56,446 nucleotides of DNA, taken from the NCBI GenBank assembly GCA_964425585.1, contig CAYRMG010000005.1, positions 1 to 56,446 on the forward strand, given 5' to 3'. The position numbers and the translations under genes are program-made. Positions 33,773 to 41,559 of the stretch are shown piece after piece. Below the pieces are notes generated by a model that worked only from the letters and a program-made list of their open reading frames with translations, was not told the origin of the DNA and did not search any database. Origin of the DNA: Aquifex sp964425585 (GTDB lineage Bacteria; Aquificota; Aquificia; Aquificales; Aquificaceae). Each line of letters opens with the position of its first letter. The first letter of the stretch is position 1.

Positions 33773-34622
33773 CTTTATACTTCAGGATTAACTCACCTTT
33801 TTTACCGCCCGTCTCATTCCCTATGGGATTGCACTTAGCAACGAGAAGGAAGAATATATCCCTATCCGCGTCCGATAGTGTTTCAAAATTCGCCTGCCCC
33901 TTGCTTATGACTATATCCGAGCTGTAGAAGATATCTACAAACTCCTTCTTGCAATCCTCAAGCCACGTTCCCACCTTGTCGTTTCCGTTGTCAACTACAC
34001 TGCAAAGCTCGGTTATTGAAACCTCAAGGGCATCCTCGTAGGTGGCATCGTTCAGTATGGGTTTTCCCCTCACCCCGTATACAACTTCCTTTCCGAGCTT
34101 TTTCAAAACGCTCACCAGAAGTTTATCAAGAACTATTTCCCCCGCGTTGTCCCCTATCACGAAAACGCTCTTTGCATTTTCCAACTTTTTCCTAAAAACT
34201 TCATAATCGTTTACAAGAAAGTCCTTCAAAAGAAGTTTATTGAGCTCTTTCTGAAGGTCAAAATCCCCTTTTATGGCAAAATCTATAGCGTTTCCCACAG
34301 CGGATACCTTAAGGGCAAGGTATAACTCGTCTTCAGATTTTTCAATCTCTTTGAGGAGCTCGGGATAAATCTCCTCGGCCTTTTTGTTTGCGAGCTTTTT
34401 ATACTCCCTGAACGGGTCATCCTCCCCGGTTATTTCCTTAACTATCTGTTGGATAAAGTAAGCGTAATAGGCGGGAGAACGGTCAAAGCGGTCAAAGCTT
34501 GAGAGAAACTTTAAGCTTTTTTGGGCTATTTCCATACTCTTTTCTTTAGGCAGATTCAGCTTCTTTACCGCGTTCAGTCCTTGATTTATAAGGCAGGGGA
34601 TGCACTCTGGATAGGCTCTCAT
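33765..34622 (-). CDS. DUF89 metal-dependent phosphatase family protein
   Basis: 285 aa. An N-terminal zinc-type CxxC (YPECIPCLINQGLNAV), a helical bundle, and a C-terminal Rossmann-like half with IGDNAGEIVLDKLLV and SVVDNGNDKVGTW, the Asp/Asn metal site of DUF89 (damage-control phosphatase, ARMT1 relatives; AF1104 type). These enzymes hydrolyse reactive sugar phosphates or related damaged metabolites. It overlaps fabD (ATGA) and rsmI (8 bases). The substrate is unknown. Confidence 0.8.
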   Translation of the reverse strand: MRAYPECIPCLINQGLNAVKKLNLPKEKSMEIAQKSLKFLSSFDRFDRSPAYYAYFIQQIVKEITGEDDPFREYKKLANKKAEEIYPELLKEIEKSEDELYLALKVSAVGNAIDFAIKGDFDLQKELNKLLLKDFLVNDYEVFRKKLENAKSVFVIGDNAGEIVLDKLLVSVLKKLGKEVVYGVRGKPILNDATYEDALEVSITELCSVVDNGNDKVGTWLEDCKKEFVDIFYSSDIVISKGQANFETLSDADRDIFFLLVAKCNPIGNETGGKKGELILKYKDG

Positions 34623-35560
34623 GTTAGTGCTTTTAGAACCGCCTCAGCGTCCTGGGGTTTTTCTATGTTGAAAACCCTTACGTTGGGAACTGTTTGCTGT
34701 ATGAGCTTTGAGAGAACGTTTTTCGGTCCTATCTCTACAAAGGTATCAACACCCTGCTCGTGCATATAAAGAACACTTTGATACCATTTTACGGGTGAGA
34801 ATATCTGATGGTATAGGTTATTCCTTATTTCGTGTGCCATAATGTGGGCTTTTGCGGTGTAGTTTTGAACGAGGGGAATTTTTATATTCTGGATAGGGGA
34901 TTGGGCAAGCTTAAGCCTGAATGCATCTGCTGCAGGCTTCATAAGGGAACAGTGGGAAGGAACGGAAACCTTCAAGGGTATAGCTCTTCCCCCCATTTCC
35001 TTTGCGATTTCCGCAGCTTTGTTTACCGCTTCCTTTTCACCCGATATTACGGTCTGCGTGGGTGAGTTGTAGTTTGCAGGCTCAACGACACCGTATTCCT
35101 TTGCCTTTTCGCACGCCTCTTCAACCTTTTCGGGGGGAAGCTTCAATATTGCCACCATCGCTCCTTTTCCTTCGGGAACAGCCTCCTGCATATACTTTCC
35201 CCTGTAGTATGTAAGCCTTGCACCCAGTTGAACATCTATGCCTCCCGCTACCGCAAGGGCGGTATACTCACCCAGGGAATGGCCTGCGACAAAATCGGGC
35301 TTCGGGAAACCCATACTCTCAAGAGCCTTGTATATACCGAAAGAAACCGCAAAAAGCGCAGGTTGTGTATAAACGGTTTTATTTAATTTATCCTCGGGAC
35401 CTTTAAAGATAACGTCAACTATATCGTCAAGGGACATCCTGAGAGAGTGCTCAACGGCGTGTATAACGTCCGCGGTCTCGGGGAAGTTTTTATAAAACTC
35501 GTATCCCATTCCGACATACTGGGAACCCTGACCGGGAAAAACGTAAGCAAGCTTACCCAT
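34619..35560 (-). CDS. fabD: Malonyl-CoA:ACP transacylase
   Basis: 313 aa. FPGQGSQYVGMG at the N-terminus, nucleophile elbow GHSLGEYTAL and catalytic His in VSVPSHCSLM. Transfers malonyl from CoA to ACP for fatty acid elongation. The rest of the fab cluster is not adjacent. TATACT ends 7 bases before the ATG, and no Shine-Dalgarno sequence is visible. Confidence 0.95.
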   Translation of the reverse strand: MGKLAYVFPGQGSQYVGMGYEFYKNFPETADVIHAVEHSLRMSLDDIVDVIFKGPEDKLNKTVYTQPALFAVSFGIYKALESMGFPKPDFVAGHSLGEYTALAVAGGIDVQLGARLTYYRGKYMQEAVPEGKGAMVAILKLPPEKVEEACEKAKEYGVVEPANYNSPTQTVISGEKEAVNKAAEIAKEMGGRAIPLKVSVPSHCSLMKPAADAFRLKLAQSPIQNIKIPLVQNYTAKAHIMAHEIRNNLYHQIFSPVKWYQSVLYMHEQGVDTFVEIGPKNVLSKLIQQTVPNVRVFNIEKPQDAEAVLKALT

Positions 35561-35603
35561 GGTTTAAAGTATACTATCTATTTGTAATTAACGGAGGGAT
35601 AGA
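35561..35603. promoter_or_regulatory. 43-bp divergent promoter region, fabD and aldolase gene
   Basis: Minus strand: TATACT (plus bases 35568-35573) followed by 7 bases and the fabD ATG, giving a leaderless mRNA. Plus strand: TATACT at 35570-35575, then about 28 bases including GGAGGG at 35593-35598, so the aldolase mRNA would have a normal short leader. The two hexamers lie on nearly the same bases (GTATAC core), a shared bidirectional -10. Confidence 0.6.
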
Positions 35604-36398
35604 ATGGGCATAGGAAAGGAAATAAGGCTTGAACGAATAATGAACAGGGAAACCCGTAAAACGATTATAGTTCCCATGGACCACGGGGTGAGTTCCGGTC
35701 CCATAGAGGGAATAATAAACATTAGGGAAGCGGTTGAAAAGGTTGCGGAAGGCGGAGCTAACGCGGTGGTCCTCCACAAGGGTATGGTAAGAGCGGGACA
35801 CAGGGGAAGGGGAAGGGATATAGGCTTAATCGTTCACCTATCCGCATCAACGGACCTCTCCCCGAGGAAGAACGATAAAGTCCTTGTCTGCACCGTTGAA
35901 GAAGCTATAAGGCTCGGAGCGGATGCGGTTTCAATACACGTAAACATAGGTGCGGAAGGTGAAAAGGAAATGCTAAAGGACTTCGGTTATGTCTCCAAGG
36001 TTTGTGAAGAGTGGCAGATGCCCCTTCTTGCGATGGTTTACGGAAGGGGACCCAAAATAGAGAACCAGTATGACCCCAAGGTAGTTGCCCACTGTGCGAG
36101 GGTAGGAGCTGAACTCGGGGCGGATATCGTAAAGGTTCCCTATACCGGAGACCCCGAAACCTTCCGTTTAGCGGTTGAGGGCTCACCCGTTCCGGTCGTA
36201 ATAGCAGGGGGACCCAAAATGAAATCCGAAAAGGAAGTCCTTGAGATGGTTTACGGGGCTATGCAGGCCGGGGCATCGGGTCTCTCAATAGGAAGGAACA
36301 TCTTCCAGGCAAAGGACCCGAAAAAGATGGTTATGGCTATGTCCGCCATCGTTCACGAAGGAAAAAGTGTAGATGAAGCCCTAAAAATACTTTCCTGA
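35604..36398 (+). CDS. DhnA-type class I aldolase (FBA or ADH synthase family)
   Basis: 264 aa TIM barrel. IVPMDHGVSSGPIEGI, LAMVYGRGP and DIVKVPYTG (probable Schiff-base Lys) place it with archaeal-type class I fructose-bisphosphate aldolases and 2-amino-3,7-dideoxyheptulosonate (ADH) synthases of the MJ0400 group. The first would serve gluconeogenesis; the second, an alternative aromatic amino acid entry. The sequence alone does not decide. SD GGAGGG lies 6 bases before the ATG. Confidence 0.75.
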   Translation: MGIGKEIRLERIMNRETRKTIIVPMDHGVSSGPIEGIINIREAVEKVAEGGANAVVLHKGMVRAGHRGRGRDIGLIVHLSASTDLSPRKNDKVLVCTVEEAIRLGADAVSIHVNIGAEGEKEMLKDFGYVSKVCEEWQMPLLAMVYGRGPKIENQYDPKVVAHCARVGAELGADIVKVPYTGDPETFRLAVEGSPVPVVIAGGPKMKSEKEVLEMVYGAMQAGASGLSIGRNIFQAKDPKKMVMAMSAIVHEGKSVDEALKILS

Positions 36399-36413
36399 GG
36401 GAGGTGGTGAATT

Positions 36414-37190
36414 ATGAAAAAGCTATTAATTTTTCTATCCTTAGCCTTATTTTCTTCTTCCTTTGCTCTCGTGGATGGCGAGCTTTCAATAGGTGTATAC
36501 AACCAAAACCCCAAGGGCTATATCCAGTATCCCGCAGGTAAAGGAACAACTCTTGACCTTGAAAAGGACCTTAAGCTCGGAGATGAGACCAGACCGACCG
36601 CAAAACTGAAGCTTGAACTTCCCTTTATTCTTCCCAATATATACCTTGCTTACACGAAGATGAAGTTTACGGGCAAAAATAACGTAACAAACGTGAGGTT
36701 CGGTGATTACGTATTCAATGCGGATATAAACACATCGGTAAAGGCCAATCAGCTTGACGTAGGTCTTTACTACCACGTTCCTTTTATAAAGTCGGATATT
36801 CTTGACCCGGAAATAGGTGTAATTGTAAAAGTTGTAGATTTCAAGGCTACCGTTTCGGGAAATGCCACCGAGGTAAAAACGGGAATTTCCGGAAGCTATA
36901 GAGAGGAGAAGTCAAAAACCGTCCCTCTACCCCTTGCCTACGCGAGCGTAGGTGTTTATCCCCTCAAATTTATAGGATTTGTCGGTGAGTTTAAAGGGGC
37001 AAAAGCGGGGGATAACTACTTTTACGAGTATGCTGCAGGACTCAGGCTTAGATTCTTTGACCTCAGGCTTGCTCACTTCTTCGTAGAGGGAGGATACAGA
37101 TTCCAGAGGCTCAGGTTAAAAGACGTCGGAGATGTAAACGCGGATATAAAGGTCGGCGGTGTTTACGCAAATATAGGTGTAGGATTTTAA
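36414..37190 (+). CDS. Outer-membrane beta-barrel protein (TIGR04219-like)
   Basis: 258 aa with a signal peptide (KKLLIFLSLALFSSSFA, cleavage near residue 18). The mature part has alternating hydrophobic strands, for example TAKLKLELPFILPNIYLAY, KANQLDVGLYYHVPF and a C-terminal VGGVYANIGVGF ending in Phe, as expected for insertion by BamA. It resembles small outer-membrane proteins of epsilonproteobacteria and Aquificae. A GGGAGGTGGTGA ribosome-binding site precedes the ATG. Function unknown. Confidence 0.72.
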   Translation: MKKLLIFLSLALFSSSFALVDGELSIGVYNQNPKGYIQYPAGKGTTLDLEKDLKLGDETRPTAKLKLELPFILPNIYLAYTKMKFTGKNNVTNVRFGDYVFNADINTSVKANQLDVGLYYHVPFIKSDILDPEIGVIVKVVDFKATVSGNATEVKTGISGSYREEKSKTVPLPLAYASVGVYPLKFIGFVGEFKGAKAGDNYFYEYAAGLRLRFFDLRLAHFFVEGGYRFQRLRLKDVGDVNADIKVGGVYANIGVGF

Positions 37191-37202
37191 CGGAGGAGAT
37201 AT

Positions 37203-38018
37203 ATGGGGCTTCTTGAAGGTAAGAGGGCGCTCATCACGGGTGTTGCAAATGAGCGAAGTATAGCTTACGGCATTGCTAAATCATTTTACAGGGAAGGGGC
37301 GGAGCTTGCCTTTACGTATGCCACCCCCAAACTTGAAAAAAGGGTCAGGGAAATAGCAAAGGAGTTCGGAAGCGAGCTCGTTACCAAGTGCGATGTTTCC
37401 TCCGATGAGGACATAACATCCCTCAGAAAATTTTTAGAGGAAAACTGGGGAAATCTTGACATCATAGTCCACTCAATAGCCTACGCTCCGAAGGAAGAGT
37501 TCAAAGGGGGAGTAATAGATACATCAAGGGAAGGTTTTAAAATAGCAATGGATATATCCGTTTACTCCTTGATAGCACTCACGAGGGAGCTCCTTCCCCT
37601 TATGGAAGGAAGAAATGGAGCTATAATAACCCTTTCCTACTACGGAGCGGAGAAAGTAGTTCCCCATTACAACGTTATGGGAATAGCAAAAGCAGCCCTT
37701 GAGAGCACGGTAAGGTATCTCGCATACGATATAGCCAAATACGGCCACAGAATAAACGCAATATCCGCGGGCCCCGTGAAAACCTTAGCCGCATACAGCA
37801 TTACGGGATTTCACCTTCTTATGGAGCATACAACAAAGGTAAACCCATTCGGAAAACCTATAACAATAGAGGACGTAGGTGATACTGCGGTTTTCCTATG
37901 CAGCGACTGGGCAAGGGCGATAACGGGAGAGGTTATCTACGTTGACAACGGATACCACATTATGGGCGTATTCGGAAGGGAAGAAGAGATTAAGAAAGAA
38001 GTATTCAAAAAAGATTAA
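37203..38018 (+). CDS. fabI: Enoyl-ACP reductase
   Basis: 271 aa SDR-type enzyme that reduces enoyl-ACP in fatty acid synthesis. GVANERSIAYGIAKSF is the FabI cofactor-binding start; the Tyr-x6-Lys pair is in SYYGAEKVVPHYNVMGIAKA. Long stretches appear the same as the A. aeolicus enzyme as I recall it, with scattered conservative changes. SD GGAGGA lies 5 bases before the ATG. Confidence 0.96.
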   Translation: MGLLEGKRALITGVANERSIAYGIAKSFYREGAELAFTYATPKLEKRVREIAKEFGSELVTKCDVSSDEDITSLRKFLEENWGNLDIIVHSIAYAPKEEFKGGVIDTSREGFKIAMDISVYSLIALTRELLPLMEGRNGAIITLSYYGAEKVVPHYNVMGIAKAALESTVRYLAYDIAKYGHRINAISAGPVKTLAAYSITGFHLLMEHTTKVNPFGKPITIEDVGDTAVFLCSDWARAITGEVIYVDNGYHIMGVFGREEEIKKEVFKKD

Positions 38019-38049
38019 AATATTCTTAAAACCTTAAGGAGGTGTTGCC

Positions 38050-38364
38050 ATGAAAAAGTTCCTTCTTGCGGGAGTATTTCTCGCAGGAACGGTATTCGCT
38101 GCAGATGGAAAAGCAATATTCCAGTCCAAGGGATGTGCTTCCTGCCATCAACCTTCCGTTGATACCGTAGGTCCTTCTCTCAAGAAGATAGCCCAAGTTT
38201 ACGGAAATGACGTTGAGGGGCTAGTTAAGTTCCTGAAAGGTGAAGCACAACCGAAAGTAGACCCCCCTAAGTTCCCGATAATGAAAGCTCAGCTCACAAT
38301 GCTCAAGGGGCTTTCCGATGCGGAACTAAAGGCTCTTGCCGAGTTTATACTATCCCACAAGTAA
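38050..38364 (+). CDS. Periplasmic class I cytochrome c (c-555 type)
   Basis: 104 aa with an 18-residue signal peptide (FLLAGVFLAGTVFA). Heme site CASCH, and axial Met probably in FPIMKAQLTMLKG. It is closely similar to the A. aeolicus cytochrome c-555, which carries electrons in the periplasm between sulfur/hydrogen oxidation or bc1 and the oxidase. AAGGAGGTG is an excellent ribosome-binding site. Followed by a GC-rich hairpin. Confidence 0.93.
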   Translation: MKKFLLAGVFLAGTVFAADGKAIFQSKGCASCHQPSVDTVGPSLKKIAQVYGNDVEGLVKFLKGEAQPKVDPPKFPIMKAQLTMLKGLSDAELKALAEFILSHK

Positions 38365-38372
38365 TTTTTAAG

Positions 38373-38396
38373 CCCGCCCTTCCGGGCGGGAAGTTT
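38373..38396 (+). terminator. Hairpin after the cytochrome c gene
   Basis: CCCGCCC-TTCC-GGGCGGG forms a 7-bp all-GC stem with a four-base loop, ending 9 bases after the cytochrome stop region and followed by AAGTTT. The U-tract is weak, so it may be a terminator or an mRNA-stabilising 3' end for an abundant message. It is the only clear hairpin I saw between genes. Confidence 0.55.
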
Positions 38397-38407
38397 AAAA
38401 CACGGAT

Positions 38408-39196
38408 ATGGAAAAATTAACCCGATACTTTGAAAGGTTAAAAGAAAAAAGGGAAAAAGCCCTTGTATCCTACCTGATGGTCGGGTATCCCGATTACGAG
38501 ACTTCGTTTGAAGCTTTTAGAACGGTTTTAAAAAGCGGAACCGATATACTTGAGATAGGGTTTCCCTTCTCCGACCCGGTGGCGGATGGTCCTACGATTC
38601 AGGTAGCCCACGAGGTAGCTTTAAAAAACGGTATAAGGTTTAAGGATATCCTTGAGCTTTCAAGGGGATTGAGAGAGGAGTTCTCCGATAAACCCTTTCT
38701 GTTGATGACTTACTACAACCCGATTTTCAAAATAGGGCTTGAGAAGTTTTGTAAGCTTTCAAAAGAGAACGGCATTGATGGTTTCATAGTTCCGGACCTT
38801 CCCCCGGAAGAGGCAGGGGAACTAAAAGAAATTATGAAAAAATTTGAACTTTCTTTTGTCCCGCTTGCATCACCTACAAGCACCTCAGAAAGGCTTAAGC
38901 TGATATGCCAAGCTGCAGATGAGATGGTTTATTTTGTTTCCGTTACGGGAACGACGGGAGCGAGGGATAAACTTCCCTACGAAAGGATAAAGGAAAAGGT
39001 AGAGCTATACAAAAGGTTATGTGATAAACCCGTTGTTGTAGGTTTCGGGGTATCAAAGGGTGAACATGCAAGAAGAATAGGGGAGTTTTCGGAGGGAGTT
39101 GTAGTGGGAAGCGCTCTTGTAAAACTTGCGGGTGAGAAAAGAATAAAAGAAATGGAAAATTTGGTAAAGGAGTTAAAAAGCGCATTAAAAAATTAA
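38408..39196 (+). CDS. trpA: Tryptophan synthase alpha chain
   Basis: 262 aa TIM barrel that cleaves indole-3-glycerol phosphate. LEIGFPFSDPVADGPTIQ carries the catalytic Glu, GFIVPDLPPEEAGEL the loop Asp region, and VSVTGTTGARD the phosphate loop. It is separated from trpB and the rest of the trp genes, in keeping with scattered operons in Aquifex. No Shine-Dalgarno sequence; TAAAAC lies 6 bases before the ATG. Confidence 0.95.
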   Translation: MEKLTRYFERLKEKREKALVSYLMVGYPDYETSFEAFRTVLKSGTDILEIGFPFSDPVADGPTIQVAHEVALKNGIRFKDILELSRGLREEFSDKPFLLMTYYNPIFKIGLEKFCKLSKENGIDGFIVPDLPPEEAGELKEIMKKFELSFVPLASPTSTSERLKLICQAADEMVYFVSVTGTTGARDKLPYERIKEKVELYKRLCDKPVVVGFGVSKGEHARRIGEFSEGVVVGSALVKLAGEKRIKEMENLVKELKSALKN

Positions 39197-39232
39197 GTTC
39201 TATGAGATACTTATAGAACCTATGTGGGGTGG

Positions 39233-39238
39233 TATAAT
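39233..39238 (+). promoter_or_regulatory. -10 element for a leaderless gyrA transcript
   Basis: A perfect TATAAT, with TGG directly before it as an extended -10, ends 8 bases before the gyrA ATG (39247). No Shine-Dalgarno sequence is present. Confidence 0.65.
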
Positions 39239-39246
39239 CTTTTCTT

Positions 39247-41559
39247 ATGGAACAAGGCTCTAAAGTCATTGAGGTTCCGATAGAAGAAGAGGTAAAGCAG
39301 GCATACATAGATTACGCTATGTCCGTCATCGTCGGGAGGGCTATTCCCGACGTAAGGGACGGGCTAAAACCCGTTCAAAGAAGGATTCTCTACTCAATGT
39401 ATGAAATGGGTTTAACACCCGATAAACCCTTTAAAAAAAGTGCAAGGGTTGTGGGTGAGGTTCTCGGTAAGTATCACCCCCACGGAGACCAGGCGGTTTA
39501 CGACGCTCTCGTAAGAATGGCTCAAGATTTTACCATGAGATATCCGCTTATCATAGGTCAGGGAAACTTCGGCTCCGTTGACGGAGACCCGCCTGCCCAG
39601 ATGCGTTATACCGAGGCTAAGCTTTCACCCGTTGCGGTTGAGATGTTGCTTGATATAGATAAGGAAACCGTTGACTTTGTTCCGAACTTTGACGATACCC
39701 TTATGGAACCCGAGGTTCTTCCTTCAAAATTTCCTAACCTTCTTTGTAACGGAACCAGCGGTATAGCGGTGGGGCTTGCCACCTCAATACCTCCCCATAA
39801 CTTAAGGGAAGTGGGGAAGGCACTTATAGAGCTTGCGAAAAATCCCGAAATGGAACTTGAGGAGATAATGGAAACGCTAAAGGGTCCCGACTTTCCCACG
39901 GGCGGTGTGATTGAAAACTGGAATCAGGTAAAGGAAGCCTACAGAACGGGAAGGGGAACGATACAGGTAAAGGGAAAGGCTCACGTTGAGAAGGTGCAAG
40001 GGGGAAGGGAGAGAATAGTAATAACCGAGATACCCTACCAAGTTAACAAGGCGGAGCTTATAAAAAAGATAGCGGATAACGTAAGAAACGGCAGGATAAA
40101 GGAGATATCGGATATAAGGGACGAAACGGACAAGGAAGGAATAAGGATAGTCATTGAACTCAAAAGAGACGCAAAGGGAGAACAGGTTCTTGAAAAACTC
40201 TACAAATACACACCGCTTATGAAGGGATTCCCCGTAAATCTCGTGGTTTTAATAGATAAAGAACCGAAACTCGTTGACATAAAAACGCTCCTAAGAGAGT
40301 TCATAAGACACCGCCTTGATGTTATATTAAGGCGCTCAAAATACTTCTTGAAAAAGGCTCAGGATAGGCTTCACATAGTTGAGGGACTTTTAAGAGCGGT
40401 AAGCTTCATAGACGACATTATAGAGAAAATAAGAAGCTCAAAAGACGTTTCGCAGGCGAGAAACATCCTTATGGAGGAGTTCGGATTTTCCGAAAGACAG
40501 GCGAACGCAATACTTGACCTGAGACTTCAAAGACTTACGTCCCTTGAAAGGGAAAAACTCCTTCAGGAAGAGAAAGAATTAAGGGAGAAGATAGAGTATT
40601 ACAGAAAGCTTGTGAAAAGTGAAGAAGAAAGAATAAGGGTATTCATTGAGGAAACGGAAGAACTAATAAAGAAGTTCGGAGACGGCAGACGCACCTACAT
40701 AGAGGGAGCAGAGAAAAAACCGAAAGAAGGAGCTATAACGGTTGCAATACTTCAGGACGGCAGAATAGTTCCGATTGAAAATATTCCTCCCCAAAACGCA
40801 CCCGTTGTTAACATTCTTAAGGTTCCCTTCACCGAGGGATTATTTCTCGTATCCAACAAGGGAAGGGTTTACTGGGTTGCGGGTTCTCAAGCTCTTCAAG
40901 GGAGCAAGGTATCCCTAAAGAGCGGTGAGGAAAAAGTAATAGGAGCATTCATAAGGGAACAGTTTGCGGACAGATTACTTCTCGTAACAGAAAAGGGATA
41001 CGTTAAGAAGATTCCCCTCGCCGACTTTGAGTATAAAGCCCAGGGCATGCCCATAATAAAGCTTACGGAAAGTGATGAGGTCGTTTCTATTGCCCGTTCC
41101 ATAGATGAAACGGATATCCTTTTATTTACCTCACACGGCAGGGTGGCAAGATTCGGCGTAAGGGAAGTTCCTCCGTCAACTCCGGGGGCAAAAGGTGTGC
41201 AGGGCATAAAGCTGGAAAAGAATGACAAAGTTTCGGGATTAAGGGTATGGAACGGAGAGCCTTTTCTCCTGGTCATAACGGCAAGGGGAAGGGTAAAAAA
41301 GATATCTGAAAAGGAAATTCCCAAGACTAACAGGGCTGTGAAGGGAACGGATGTATCGGGAACAAAGGACAGGCTTGTAGATTTGATACCCATAAAAGAA
41401 GAGGTGGAACTCCTCATAACGACAAAGGGAGGAAAGGCCTTTTACGATAAAATTTCCCAGAAGGAAATTCCCCTATCAACTAAGAAAAGCGTTCCGAGAA
41501 CGAGATGGAAATTAGGGGAAGACGAGATAATGAGTGTCGTAATAAAGGCAAGCAGATAA
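39247..41559 (+). CDS. gyrA: DNA gyrase/topoisomerase IV type A subunit
   Basis: 770 aa. Winged-helix core with active-site Tyr121 in QMRYTEAKLSP; the quinolone-pocket helix reads HPHGDQAVYDALVRMAQ, with Gln where E. coli GyrA has Ser83. The C-terminal beta-pinwheel starts near residue 495 but has no QRRGGKG GyrA box; the equivalent region reads DGRIVPIENIPPQNAP. Without the box, DNA wrapping and negative supercoiling should be lost and the enzyme should act like topoisomerase IV. I recall that the A. aeolicus enzyme was reported to behave this way. Its last 55 bases overlap the next gene. Confidence 0.92.
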   Translation: MEQGSKVIEVPIEEEVKQAYIDYAMSVIVGRAIPDVRDGLKPVQRRILYSMYEMGLTPDKPFKKSARVVGEVLGKYHPHGDQAVYDALVRMAQDFTMRYPLIIGQGNFGSVDGDPPAQMRYTEAKLSPVAVEMLLDIDKETVDFVPNFDDTLMEPEVLPSKFPNLLCNGTSGIAVGLATSIPPHNLREVGKALIELAKNPEMELEEIMETLKGPDFPTGGVIENWNQVKEAYRTGRGTIQVKGKAHVEKVQGGRERIVITEIPYQVNKAELIKKIADNVRNGRIKEISDIRDETDKEGIRIVIELKRDAKGEQVLEKLYKYTPLMKGFPVNLVVLIDKEPKLVDIKTLLREFIRHRLDVILRRSKYFLKKAQDRLHIVEGLLRAVSFIDDIIEKIRSSKDVSQARNILMEEFGFSERQANAILDLRLQRLTSLEREKLLQEEKELREKIEYYRKLVKSEEERIRVFIEETEELIKKFGDGRRTYIEGAEKKPKEGAITVAILQDGRIVPIENIPPQNAPVVNILKVPFTEGLFLVSNKGRVYWVAGSQALQGSKVSLKSGEEKVIGAFIREQFADRLLLVTEKGYVKKIPLADFEYKAQGMPIIKLTESDEVVSIARSIDETDILLFTSHGRVARFGVREVPPSTPGAKGVQGIKLEKNDKVSGLRVWNGEPFLLVITARGRVKKISEKEIPKTNRAVKGTDVSGTKDRLVDLIPIKEEVELLITTKGGKAFYDKISQKEIPLSTKKSVPRTRWKLGEDEIMSVVIKASR

